Assembly: GCF_964340395.1 (NCBI RefSeq)
Contig: NC_135551.1
Coordinates: 2,318,501-2,382,500 of the forward strand
Source: Glandiceps talaboti
Lineage: Eukaryota > Hemichordata > Enteropneusta > Spengelidae
DNA length: 64,000 bases
Direction: 5' to 3'
The position numbers and the translations under genes were made by a program. Under the pieces are notes generated by a model, which searched no databases, was not told the DNA's origin, and saw nothing but the letters and a program-made list of their open reading frames with translations. This document shows, in pieces, positions 1 through 64,000 of the stretch (position 1 is its first letter; each line of letters begins with the position of its first letter).

Positions 1-1445
1 AACTACCCTCTATTGTACAACAAGAGTAATACATACACAGTATAATACATATTAGTAGACATAAAACATAACAACACTGACAATACAACAAATGACTATA
101 AAAGGCAATCTTGAAGCACTTGGCATTAATTGTCAGAATTTGGGTTAAAATACTTGACTGTATTGCTTGGTAAGTGTAATTTATGCTAATTAGATGTAGA
201 GATGATGCAAAGATTATCAGTTTTATCCTGTATCTGACATTGCTGATTTCAAAGTAGTTACAAACATATGTGAGAGATGATGACAATACAACAAATAATG
301 CACTTCTCTTCAATGATGCCTTTGTGAAAAGACTTCAAGGCAGGAACAAAACAGAGTGACTGATGTCTGCCATGACTAATGAGATTAAACACGTTACTTT
401 ATAGGATTAGTTAGTCCATTTTACATAAAGCTAATATTTTAATAAATTAATCAATTAATAAATGATTCACTTATTTATTAAATATTATTGAATAAAAACT
501 GATGACACAGTTAGATTATATTAAGTTTTAGCTGACGATGGTTGAAAAAGAACGAAAATACCATTGTACGTCATTGTATTGAAAATTTCTATGAACACTT
601 TATTTCTCATTATAGGACCACAAAATACACAGAGTAATCAAAAATATACAGACAGTCATCTCATTATTGTTTCCCACTATTTGACAGACTTAGGACTAAC
701 TACGATTTACTAGGCAATCACTAATTAAAGCAATGGCCAATGTCGTAACAAATATGGCTGATAAAGTTCATTGTCATGTGCTTTCATTGTCAATTTTGAC
801 ATGCTCTCTGATTGTCAAGACACTTCCAGCTAAACTAATTTTCATTTCTATGTGTCTTTTAAATGCTACCTTAGAACACATTAACTGATATCTGTAACTA
901 CATAGTGCAGTTCAGCGTCTACATACATAGATTTCTATTGGTACTATTATACACAAACTTATCTGAATACATCACAAGTATCTCAATGGCAAAATGGATG
1001 ACAGAGGTATACTTTTTCTCTTTTTTTCAGAGATCTTTTATTTTGACATTGGTACATGTATTTCCTATGTATTCATTCACTCGTTTATCTAGAGTGATTT
1101 TCAATTTAAATGGACAACTTCCACTCTGAGTTAGATTGACTTTACTTTCAATAAAGGCAAATTTCTTTATAAACATTCTTGCGAGTTGTGTGGAAGACAT
1201 TACCCAATTAATTTATCAACTTTCAAAAGAATTACTAAATATTGCAGTCACAAATCTAAATTGTTGATAATCTAACACCCATCTCATCCACATTACCACT
1301 TCAAAAAGTGCATTCACAAAAAATCGTCTTTTTTAAACTACACAAATATCCCTTACTTCCCATTTTTTTCTTTGAAAAATAAAATACAATTGAAAATAAG
1401 AATTATCTTTGACAACATTGGTATACCTTGTGGACTAGCCTACCC

Positions 1446-1446
<1 letters not shown>

Positions 1447-1486
<40 letters not shown>
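1447..1486. repeat. (AAT)n microsatellite
   Basis: About 13 uninterrupted trinucleotide copies. Confidence 0.95.
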
Positions 1487-1487
<1 letters not shown>

Positions 1488-1958
1488 ACACAATACATAA
1501 AGATATGATTTTGAATCAATACATAAAAATCATTACCATTGGAACACATTCTGTGATTGTTTGTTGCACATGTCCGAATAAGCCCAGTCAAATAACAAAT
1601 ACTAACTATATTTGGATGACCCTATGTGACTAATAAATTACCTACAAATACCACTTTTATATAATATTTGTTTGTCCTTAATATATGGTTGAAACCTTTT
1701 CCTCCATAGAATTCACTTGGATATAAAATACTTTGGTGATATATATATACTATGGTATATAACTATTCCACACTATGCTCACTCAAGCCAGCTATTACCT
1801 CACTAACTCAAGCCAGCTATTACCTCAGACTGGACTTAATTCGGACAAAGTGCTTCAATTTTTTTTTCTTTTTGCTTCTTCTTTTTTTTCATTTTTTTTT
1901 TTTTGCTCAAATACACATATTGATAGATGGTATGGTCCCAAGCAATACATAAGTTGTG

Positions 1959-1964
1959 TTTATT
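1959..1964 (-). promoter_or_regulatory. Candidate poly(A) signal for qki
   Basis: AATAAA on the minus strand about 655 nt downstream of the exon 7 stop. It is the first exact hexamer I noticed after the stop. No transcript evidence is available. Confidence 0.35.
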
Positions 1965-2619
1965 TCTTTGTTGATGTAAACATGCACGACAGCAGTGTAG
2001 AATCTTCACATTAATTTTCTAGTAAAAACTGGGGTCCACACTTACTTATGGGGACATTTTTGAGTGGATAGCAATGGTGTACATCATCAAGGTAATGTTT
2101 TGAGTTGGTATACTTTGACTACACGCTATGGGACCAAACCATCCATGATAAGGGAGATTACTCATGTTAGAATGAGGCCAGCTAAGATGACAATGTGTTA
2201 AACTGAAAATGAAAACAATAGACACCCAGGCCTTCAGCTGTCTCTTTCATGACAAAGCCTTGCCATCTCACCAACTCCTCCCAAGTCAACTTATTTTCAT
2301 GTTTGTCAAGCGCTTTTCTTTCTTTTATCATGGAATGTTATTTATACCTTATTAATTGCTATCTCACACTGTACTTAAAACATTAGTATTGCTGTCATGG
2401 ATAGTAACAAAGTTGAACAGTTTTGGTCAATAGTTGATTGATCACAAAAGGAGTGTCCATCAATTGAAAGATTTAGGTTAGACTTTGATTTGTATTCTGT
2501 GATTAGGATTAAGAGATGAAAGCTTGGATGGTGAAATAGAGATAGACTGTAGGCCTGGGATGCACAATGAGAAAAGACCATCAAAGGAGGTATATGTGAG
2601 TGAGATCTTTATAAGTGAA

Positions 2620-57092
<54,473 letters not shown>

Positions 57093-57430
57093 TTTCGCGG
57101 TTAAGGCTTTAAGTAAAACACCCTGAGTTAAAACTGTAACGTCTATGTGAGCATTAGAGCAGGTGAAGTTAGTAACGAACTACCGATGACTCCTGTAGCC
57201 TCTCTACTGAGCACTTCACTCCGAAGACAGTGAAATTTGTTTATTGACACGTGCATTAAGAACGCATGCGCAAACAGAAGAATTTCAGGAATTAGGGGAG
57301 TCCGCTTTTACTGACTTGCGAACAATTTTTCTCGTGCCCTTTATAGAACGTGACGTTTCGAGAACCGCTTGATTGTTTACCTTAAATGTTATAGCTGTCA
57401 AAAAACCCTTCAAATTTATTACTCAAATAT
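57093..57430 (-). promoter_or_regulatory. Predicted qki 5'UTR and core promoter region
   Basis: The sequence just upstream of the start ATG has many more CpGs than the introns. It contains an NRF-1-like palindrome core GCATGCGC at 57264-57271 and a half CRE (TGACGT) at 57351-57356. No TATA box is evident at a convincing distance. The transcript start is probably between about 57180 and 57280, as inferred from motif positions and CpG density. An in-frame TAG at 57182-57180 shows the coding frame does not extend further upstream. Confidence 0.45.
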
Positions 57431-59547
57431 TATACTGCGTCTGTTTACAATGGAGTATAAATACCATTTACGCGAAGAAGTAAATCTACCCCAACCTAAC
57501 ATGATAATGGTATCACCCAAATAGAGATTCCTTCAGAGAAGATTGTCATGAATAGGATGGGGGGTTGGAATTTGACTTGACAATAGGGGTAAATGAGATT
57601 TCTTTTAAAGAGCTAGTGAATGGGAAAGTTTCTGTTTGAACGCTGATCTTAAAACAGAAGATGAGAATACGCATAAGAATAGCCACTGCTCGCGATGAAA
57701 ACATCCATTGAATTGAGTTTGTACGCTTTCACGGCTAACTATTTATTCAGACGTTCTGTGCATTCAGTGTGTATATAGTGTGTTGATAACTACCATTAAA
57801 CTGATAAACTGTTTTCACTCACAAAGCTAAAGTTCGCATTGCTGGTGTAAAATTAACCGAGTACGTCCAAGGATCTTGGCTTTGAGATGTAACTTTCGCC
57901 AACATAGCCGTTTGTTAATTTGTGATTGTTTTGGTCACGCCATCTTGTACGACGTTTAAGTTTGACTTTTGCTTCTTTTTTATCAATTGAGATATTATGC
58001 AATCGATTCACAATTCAACAACATATTCGAAACTGGTCACTGAACCGTCTGTCATTGAAACAATGTTAAAAGTAGCCGGCGTCATGGGCGGACACGGGCG
58101 TGGCACTTAATTTGCATACGAAATATGATCAGTAACCAAAGCGACACCTAAGTACTCTCTCATGAATCAATATGTTTGTGAGCTCCTGATTGTACCCATT
58201 CAGTAGCACACCAACAATTCCTTGTCTGGGACTTGCCCCTTCTTGAAAACATCATGCTACAACGTGAAAGTCAAGGTTAAAACACCTCTACAAGCGAATT
58301 TCAAGTTCACGTTTTTGACATTGAAATTGGTCATTTATAGTCATAGAGAGAGAAAGGGCGTACTTCAAAGTTTGAGTGGTATCCCCTAATAATACGTCCA
58401 TGTAAAATATACTGTTGGGGTATACATGCCCCCTCCCTGACAGTAGAACGCCGTCTATGTGCATAGATCAGTAAAACCCGGGCTATCATGTGTATCATCA
58501 TTAATATCACATCTCTCGTGTACACCAAATTTGTTTTCGACGTGATACATAGACATTTCATGATCGACTCGAGCCGAATGTGGGGGACATTGCACAAAGT
58601 ACAGTTGTGGACTTTGGGTATGAAGGGGTTAATATGTATTGTATACTTTCTATTTCGGACACTACATATTATCGATACTACAAATCACCACATCTCATCA
58701 GATTTCTATTGTACATAGTATGTATGACCACCTAAAGTTCTCTAACATACCGGTGACTTTGCTATATCTGCAATAAAATGCCACTATACCAATGTTACAG
58801 ACACTATCTGGCCCATTTTATATGTCACGCGAAACTACTTTAAAACTTAGCTTTTCGAAGCTGCGAAATATTACCTTAAAGGCTATGAATAACCTTTAAA
58901 AACTCCAGATCTGCTAGGGAAGACACCGTAGGACCTCCCTCCCCCAGGTCACCCCCCCCCCCCAGGTCACACATGCAGCCAGCTAACAATTAGATACACC
59001 AACATTTTACTGTCGACGCGTTATCGATTTTTTCTTAAACATTTTAATTCTCTATATAAAGATTAATTGCTAATTTTAGATGATACTGTCTTTTAGAGAT
59101 TTGAAATGATTGCATAGATACATATATAGTCTAAAATATTAATAAAAATTAGTTTCTGATACTTGATGGTGATGTCTTGTAAAGCTTGGAAATTGTTGCC
59201 TCAAAGGGTCTGAATAGTCTAAAAATTGGTATTAAGAGTAAAAACCTCCAGAGCTTGTGTGACCCCTAGGACACCCCAAGAGGTTTACACATATCACAAT
59301 CTCAAGCTCTTTCCTACCTCTAACTGTCAAGATGCTATTTAATTTCAACCCTATGTAGTTGATGTTGGTGCTGTCTTATAAAGCCTGGAAATTATGGTTT
59401 TAAACAATCTGCTTAAAATCTTATGAAAACGGCTAGATGTCTTTATTTACCCCTATTTCCATCGTTTTGTGTCATTTGTTTTGTTCTGGGTGATCGCCGC
59501 CTCCCCACATCTCACATCAGATTTTACTTTAAATGTCAAAAAAAAAA

Positions 59548-59790
59548 CCTAGGACCCCATGAGAGGTGTACGTACATATTCCCATCTCAAGAACCTCATA
59601 GGACCCCATGAGAGGTGTACGTACATATTCCCATCTCAAGAACCTCATATGACCCCATGAGAGGTGTACGTACATATTCCCATCTCAAGAACCTCATAGC
59701 ACTCCATGAGAGGTGTACGTACATATTCCCATCTCAAGAACCTCCTAGGGCCCCATGAGAGGTGTACGTACATATTACCATCTTAAGATT
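59548..59790. repeat. 49-bp minisatellite, 5 copies
   Basis: The unit contains GGACCCCATGAGAGGTGTAC and GTACATATTCCCATCTCAAG. GAGAGG recurs at 59561, 59610, 59659, 59708 and 59757. Confidence 0.96.
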
Positions 59791-60709
59791 TCCACCCTAT
59801 GTTTTATTGTCAAGATGCTATTGAACTCCTTTTTGACTATATTTACCCTGTGTGGTCAATAATTTAGTATCGTGTTATTCATATAAAGTATTTGTGAGAC
59901 ATGGTAAAGCAGTCCACTCTGAGTCCCGAGCAAATAGATATTATATGGGGGAGGGGAGGGGGTTTCATGTTTTAGAATTAAGTGATGGAGGTTAGCCTGT
60001 TTTGGTTTTACAAAGAGAGGTGTTCAGTGACTTTTTGTCGCCCCGTTGGAAAAATCCACCTACCCCCCACCCCCCCGGCCAGCTAAACTGTCAGATCCCT
60101 TATATTCGTATTCGAGGATGGTCCGCGTACAGAACATTCGGCGTCATGAGACATTTATGAATATTAAACCTAGAGTATCGTTTTTTATCGGCCACTGACG
60201 GTGCTTTTTGAATATTCGTATTGCCTAATGACGCAATTGTTTTGTAGTAGGACCTTCGTGCCACAGACTTCTGGTACAAAGTCACAAAGTACTCATATCA
60301 CAGTTGGCCAATCAGTCCATGTACATGTTAGAGCCCAGACCAGCAGACTCAGTGACTGACTGTTTGGTGGTCTGAGGTCAGAGTTAGTGTGTCGTTGATA
60401 GTTGCTATTGTATGTGACCCACATGTACATGTAACATGGCGTCTTTTATTTTGAAAGTGACAATATGGACTATGAGAAATTGGTGTATATTTTGTTTTTT
60501 GATTTATTAATTAAACAACTTAACTATTCATTTCTACTTGTAAAGGTACTGTTAAGATAAGTCATGTTTGTAACTCAATGATTGCATAAAAACATTTTAG
60601 ATTTTTTTAAGGATAAAATGTATGTTATTTTGTGTACATGCCATGTGTCATGCAGTTTAGTTTGTTGGAGAAGTGACAGATACAGACACCCTGGACATGG
60701 AAATGACTG

Positions 60710-60921
<212 letters not shown>

Positions 60922-61531
60922 ATATTTCTTTCTAATATCACCTGAAGCGACCGTCTATGTCAAGTGTATTACACTATATCTACAGCGTACACATTGTGCG
61001 TTTTGTTAAACAGGACCATTTGTCATTTTAAAGTTGCTATCATTTTAATTACCTTTCCCGTTTGATGAAACACATGTGTCATTTCGTGATATATGGGGAG
61101 ACGATGTTCATACCGACCGTGAGTGTTGTAACCCTCGAGTCTAGCCAAACGTGAAGAAATATTTCGCTTTGGCATGATTTATTTCAGAAAACCACATTCT
61201 CAAAATTTTTGAAATATGCGGCTTAAAGCACCTGTCATTGCGAGTGGTAGGCGAGGAGTCAATTAAGTTAACTCATGATGACATTTATCGACTAAACAGA
61301 CATCGTAGACACAGTTGTACAAAGGACTCATAACTAAACGATATCATATCATGCATTTCCAATTATTTCATCTAACATGTGTTTTATAAAGTAAGATTCT
61401 AACTTTGGTGTGGCTGTTTTATTAAATATTTCATAAATTGTACAATGTCATTGATTTCACTATCTGCTTTGATTGGCATCCAATGGTAAAGTTTACCTTG
61501 TAGATAGTCTTTGCTATGTTAAATGCTTACA

Positions 61532-61588
61532 TTTGTTTGTACTGGTTCGTGGCATTCATTTGTTTTTACTGGTTCGTGGCATTCATTT
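61532..61588. repeat. 28-bp direct duplication
   Basis: Two copies of ACTGGTTCGTGGCATTCATT preceded by TTTGTTT. Confidence 0.85.
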
Positions 61589-61734
61589 GACGACAATGAT
61601 GTTTAAAAGATAACTTATCCAGCTTCAGCTAAACTTGAACGAATTGGGAAATTGTTTGAAGAAATAAATAAAGGCACAAATGAGAAAAACGACTAAAACC
61701 AATGTTTCTCCTTCTTCGTTTTCTTCTTCCTTTT

Positions 61735-61770
<36 letters not shown>

Positions 61771-61802
61771 GTTTGTTTGTTTGTTTGTTTGTTTGTTTGT
61801 TT
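61735..61802. repeat. (GTTA)n-(GTTT)n microsatellite
   Basis: About eight GTTA units followed by about nine GTTT units. The minus strand reads (CTAA)n. Confidence 0.96.
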
Positions 61803-61922
61803 AATTGTTTAATTGGTTGGATGACTGGATGGCTGTTAGATAGGTATAGGTAGGTAGGTTAGTTGGTTTGGTATAGTTGGGTGGATGGATGGATGACAAC
61901 ACTACCCAGTTTTAGTTTTAGT

Positions 61923-61992
61923 ATAATAATAATAATAAAGGAGACTTTATATAGAGCGCCTAATCCCTGCAAGCAGAGCTCCAGGCGCAGGC
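61923..61992. repeat. (AAT)n plus TATATAGAGCGCC motif, dispersed-repeat end
   Basis: A short AAT tract leads into TTTATATAGAGCGCCTAATC and GCAGAGCTCCAGGCGC. This AATAAT-TTATATAGCGC arrangement is common at the edge of dispersed repeats in marine animal genomes. That match is from memory and not tested. Confidence 0.35.
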
Positions 61993-63468
61993 GAAATGGG
62001 AACTTGTTTGAATAGCGAAAACGCGGAGTCAGCAATTGCCCTCTCCCTCTTTGTAAATTGTAGGGCTTTTATACGACATTATCACGTGACCTCAACTCAT
62101 TACAAATATTATCTCTATTCTTTATTTTCTCCATAGACCCTTGGTGGAGGATCTATAGTTTCTCATTGACGTTAAGGGGCACAGTCCGGTTTTCTGTAGA
62201 GCTACTACATGTTACTGTTCGTTAATCACCACTAGTCACAGAGACATATGTAGCAGTTGTAGTAACTTGTACATTAGGATTAGGCAAACTAAGAGAACGC
62301 TTATGAATATAATTTGACGTTACATCCAGAGTATCAAATGAGAAATGAAGAAGTATAACACTATAGGGAGTTCTACTCACTTCGAGGTAAAAATCTACGA
62401 GAATAGTTGACTATTTATTAAAGGCCAAGGGTTCTATCCCAAGTTCTTGCATATAAATAGTGATCTATCTTATCAGCCGAGTCTTAAGCCTGGATATAAT
62501 GATTACATTCAACCAATGCTTTGTTATGGACAAACCGTTTGGTATAAATCTAATCGATGACTGTTTTTCTAACCTAAACTGTAATCCCTATTAGAATTGA
62601 GCCTTTAAATCAGTGAAGAATCGATGTTTTAAGATGGACGATGCTATGTATGTCTTTGCAGAGTTGAACAGTTCTGTTTAGAAATCATTAAAGACTCGCC
62701 TTATCATTGTTTAGAATCCAACCAAGCAGAAAGACAACGTACCATCTAAGTTATTCCGGGGCGTAGTTGGTTGACATGATATATTATAGTTGGGAATAAA
62801 TGGTTAGATTAGCAGGCACTATGATTTACTAGACAATTACAAACTCACCAGAGAAGCCCAGATTTTGTTTGAAAGGGGCTTTTACGAGGATGGTTGCTCA
62901 GGTCAAAGAAAGTGAGCTTCATCGACAAATACCATTGAGTTTGTCGATGCCAAAGTCAGCCTCAGTTATATGTCATTATATGTATTTGATGTGAGTAGTA
63001 ACTAGACCATGGACACGTAACAGCACTACATGGATGATGTATACTGACAACACACTTATTCTGGCATGTGGGAATTTCAATAAAATTTAATTGTCGTTGA
63101 GACTATAATTTGCAAAAAAATTGACGCAACTCTCACACTGACTATTATATACAGTCAAGCTAATGTATATTACATCGCTTGTTATCAACATTACCACCGG
63201 CACTATTGCTGGCAGCAAATACAAAATAAAAGAAAGCTGCATTGTCTCAAGTAAGAGAAACTAAGACGACGTGATTCCCTTACAGCAAACACAAATGAAA
63301 TATGCAGAAAAATAAAACATTATGCACAGAAGACAACACCATGTAAGACAATACTACTTTATCAGTTTGGACTGCTATAACCGTCAACCATAAAGTATTT
63401 TGCTGTGAAATTAAAATATCAATTGCGTGACAAGTAATATGCCGCAGTATCAGTTGCTATTTGACTGC

Positions 63469-63495
63469 GTACCGTAAGGGGATGTTATGTTATAC

Positions 63496-63544
<49 letters not shown>

Positions 63545-63830
63545 CTGCATCGATTTTAAAGAAACCTGCTATACATTTGGTAATGACAAGAACCGATTGG
63601 ATTTTGGTAAACATCCAGTGAACATTAATTTTTTATTTGCATAATTAATGTTTTTTTAGTAATTAGGCTATATCTTAAGAATGCATTATTCAAATCAATA
63701 TCATTTGGTCCATGTATTAACTATAGCAAAGTGCATATGTTATATAAAGTTTGTTGGTGTATACATAGCTTTTCGTTTTAATGAATAATTTACATAATTA
63801 ATTATTGTAGTAATTCGGCTTCGGCTCGGA
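63469..63830. repeat. Interspersed repeat family copy 2, with (GTCT)n expansion
   Basis: Same ordered blocks as 33046-33380, with the GTCTG segment expanded to about 12 GTCT units at 63499-63543. It continues into an AT-rich part with TTTACATAATTAATTATTG. Confidence 0.65.
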
Positions 63831-63861
63831 CATCATCAAAATTTTGGTAAAGAGTGCCAAC

Positions 63862-63932
63862 GCTTGTGCAGGCACTAAATTGTGATATTGCCCTCGCTGG
63901 CACTAAATTGTAATATTGCCCTCGCTGGCATG
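63862..63932. repeat. ~31-bp direct duplication
   Basis: Two copies of GGCACTAAATTGTGATATTG then CCCTCGCT. Confidence 0.85.
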
Positions 63933-64000
63933 TGTTGTTATTTAAAACAAATATATCAGATAATGTTTTTGTCAAAATTGAATTAATGTTGAATAGTGGC

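Larger units (their letters stand above)
1..2619. other. 3' flank / possible 3'UTR of qki; no gene recognised
   Basis: This AT-rich stretch contains only short chance ORFs of up to about 80 codons, some of them low-complexity (poly-T at 1855-1905). It includes an (AAT)n tract at 1447-1486. The minus-strand part from 2619 to about 1940 is the most likely 3'UTR. I see no further domain-coding exon. Confidence 0.6.

Noticed and set aside
2160-2182. Possible tiny terminal qki exon (acceptor TCATCTTAG, then AGLILT and stop)
   Set aside because: The frame fits exon 7 phase, but any short window offers such a match by chance and the peptide does not resemble QKI tails.

Overview
The window looks like nuclear DNA of a bilaterian animal, most likely a marine invertebrate. 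It is AT-rich, has GT-AG introns of 1.3-19 kb, and is full of micro- and minisatellites plus decayed mobile-element fragments. There is no operon-like structure. I cannot fix the phylum from sequence alone. The encoded protein resembles both vertebrate QKI and fly HOW, which fits a non-vertebrate deuterostome or a lophotrochozoan.

One gene is supported: an ortholog of the STAR-family RNA-binding protein Quaking/HOW on the minus strand. Seven coding exons lie at 56942-57092, 37789-37913, 22691-22807, 19650-19793, 6449-6536, 4847-5116 and 2620-2690. They join in frame at GT-AG junctions to give a 321-residue protein: QUA1 dimerisation region, KH domain, QUA2, a Pro/Ala/Tyr-rich linker, and a C-terminus with the HPYQR nuclear-localisation signature. 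The start ATG has an in-frame stop upstream. The first exon sits beside a CpG-richer block at about 55.3-57.4 kb that probably contains the promoter.

Layout by plus coordinate: 1-2619 is 3' flank or 3'UTR. 2620-57092 is the gene, mostly intron. 57093-64000 is 5' flank. The introns hold at least fifteen minisatellite arrays with units of 28-86 bp, many dinucleotide and tetranucleotide tracts, a fold-back element (19.1 kb), candidate MITEs (35.3 and 43.1-44.0 kb), a non-LTR retrotransposon 3' end (28.8-29.2 kb) and two copies of one interspersed repeat family (33.1 and 63.5 kb).

The most notable observations are: (a) the exon 5 / intron 5 boundary lies inside a 55-bp tandem array, so the 5' splice site occurs seven times in a row; (b) a 37-copy, 39-bp array on the sense strand carries a 491-codon ORF whose repeat-to-repeat DNA differences are all synonymous; (c) a strong hairpin begins three bases after the exon 3 splice-donor hexamer; (d) a short in-frame extension of exon 6, followed by a poly(A) signal, could give an isoform without the nuclear signal, as in vertebrate QKI-6/7. 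No RNA gene, CRISPR array or second convincing protein gene was found.
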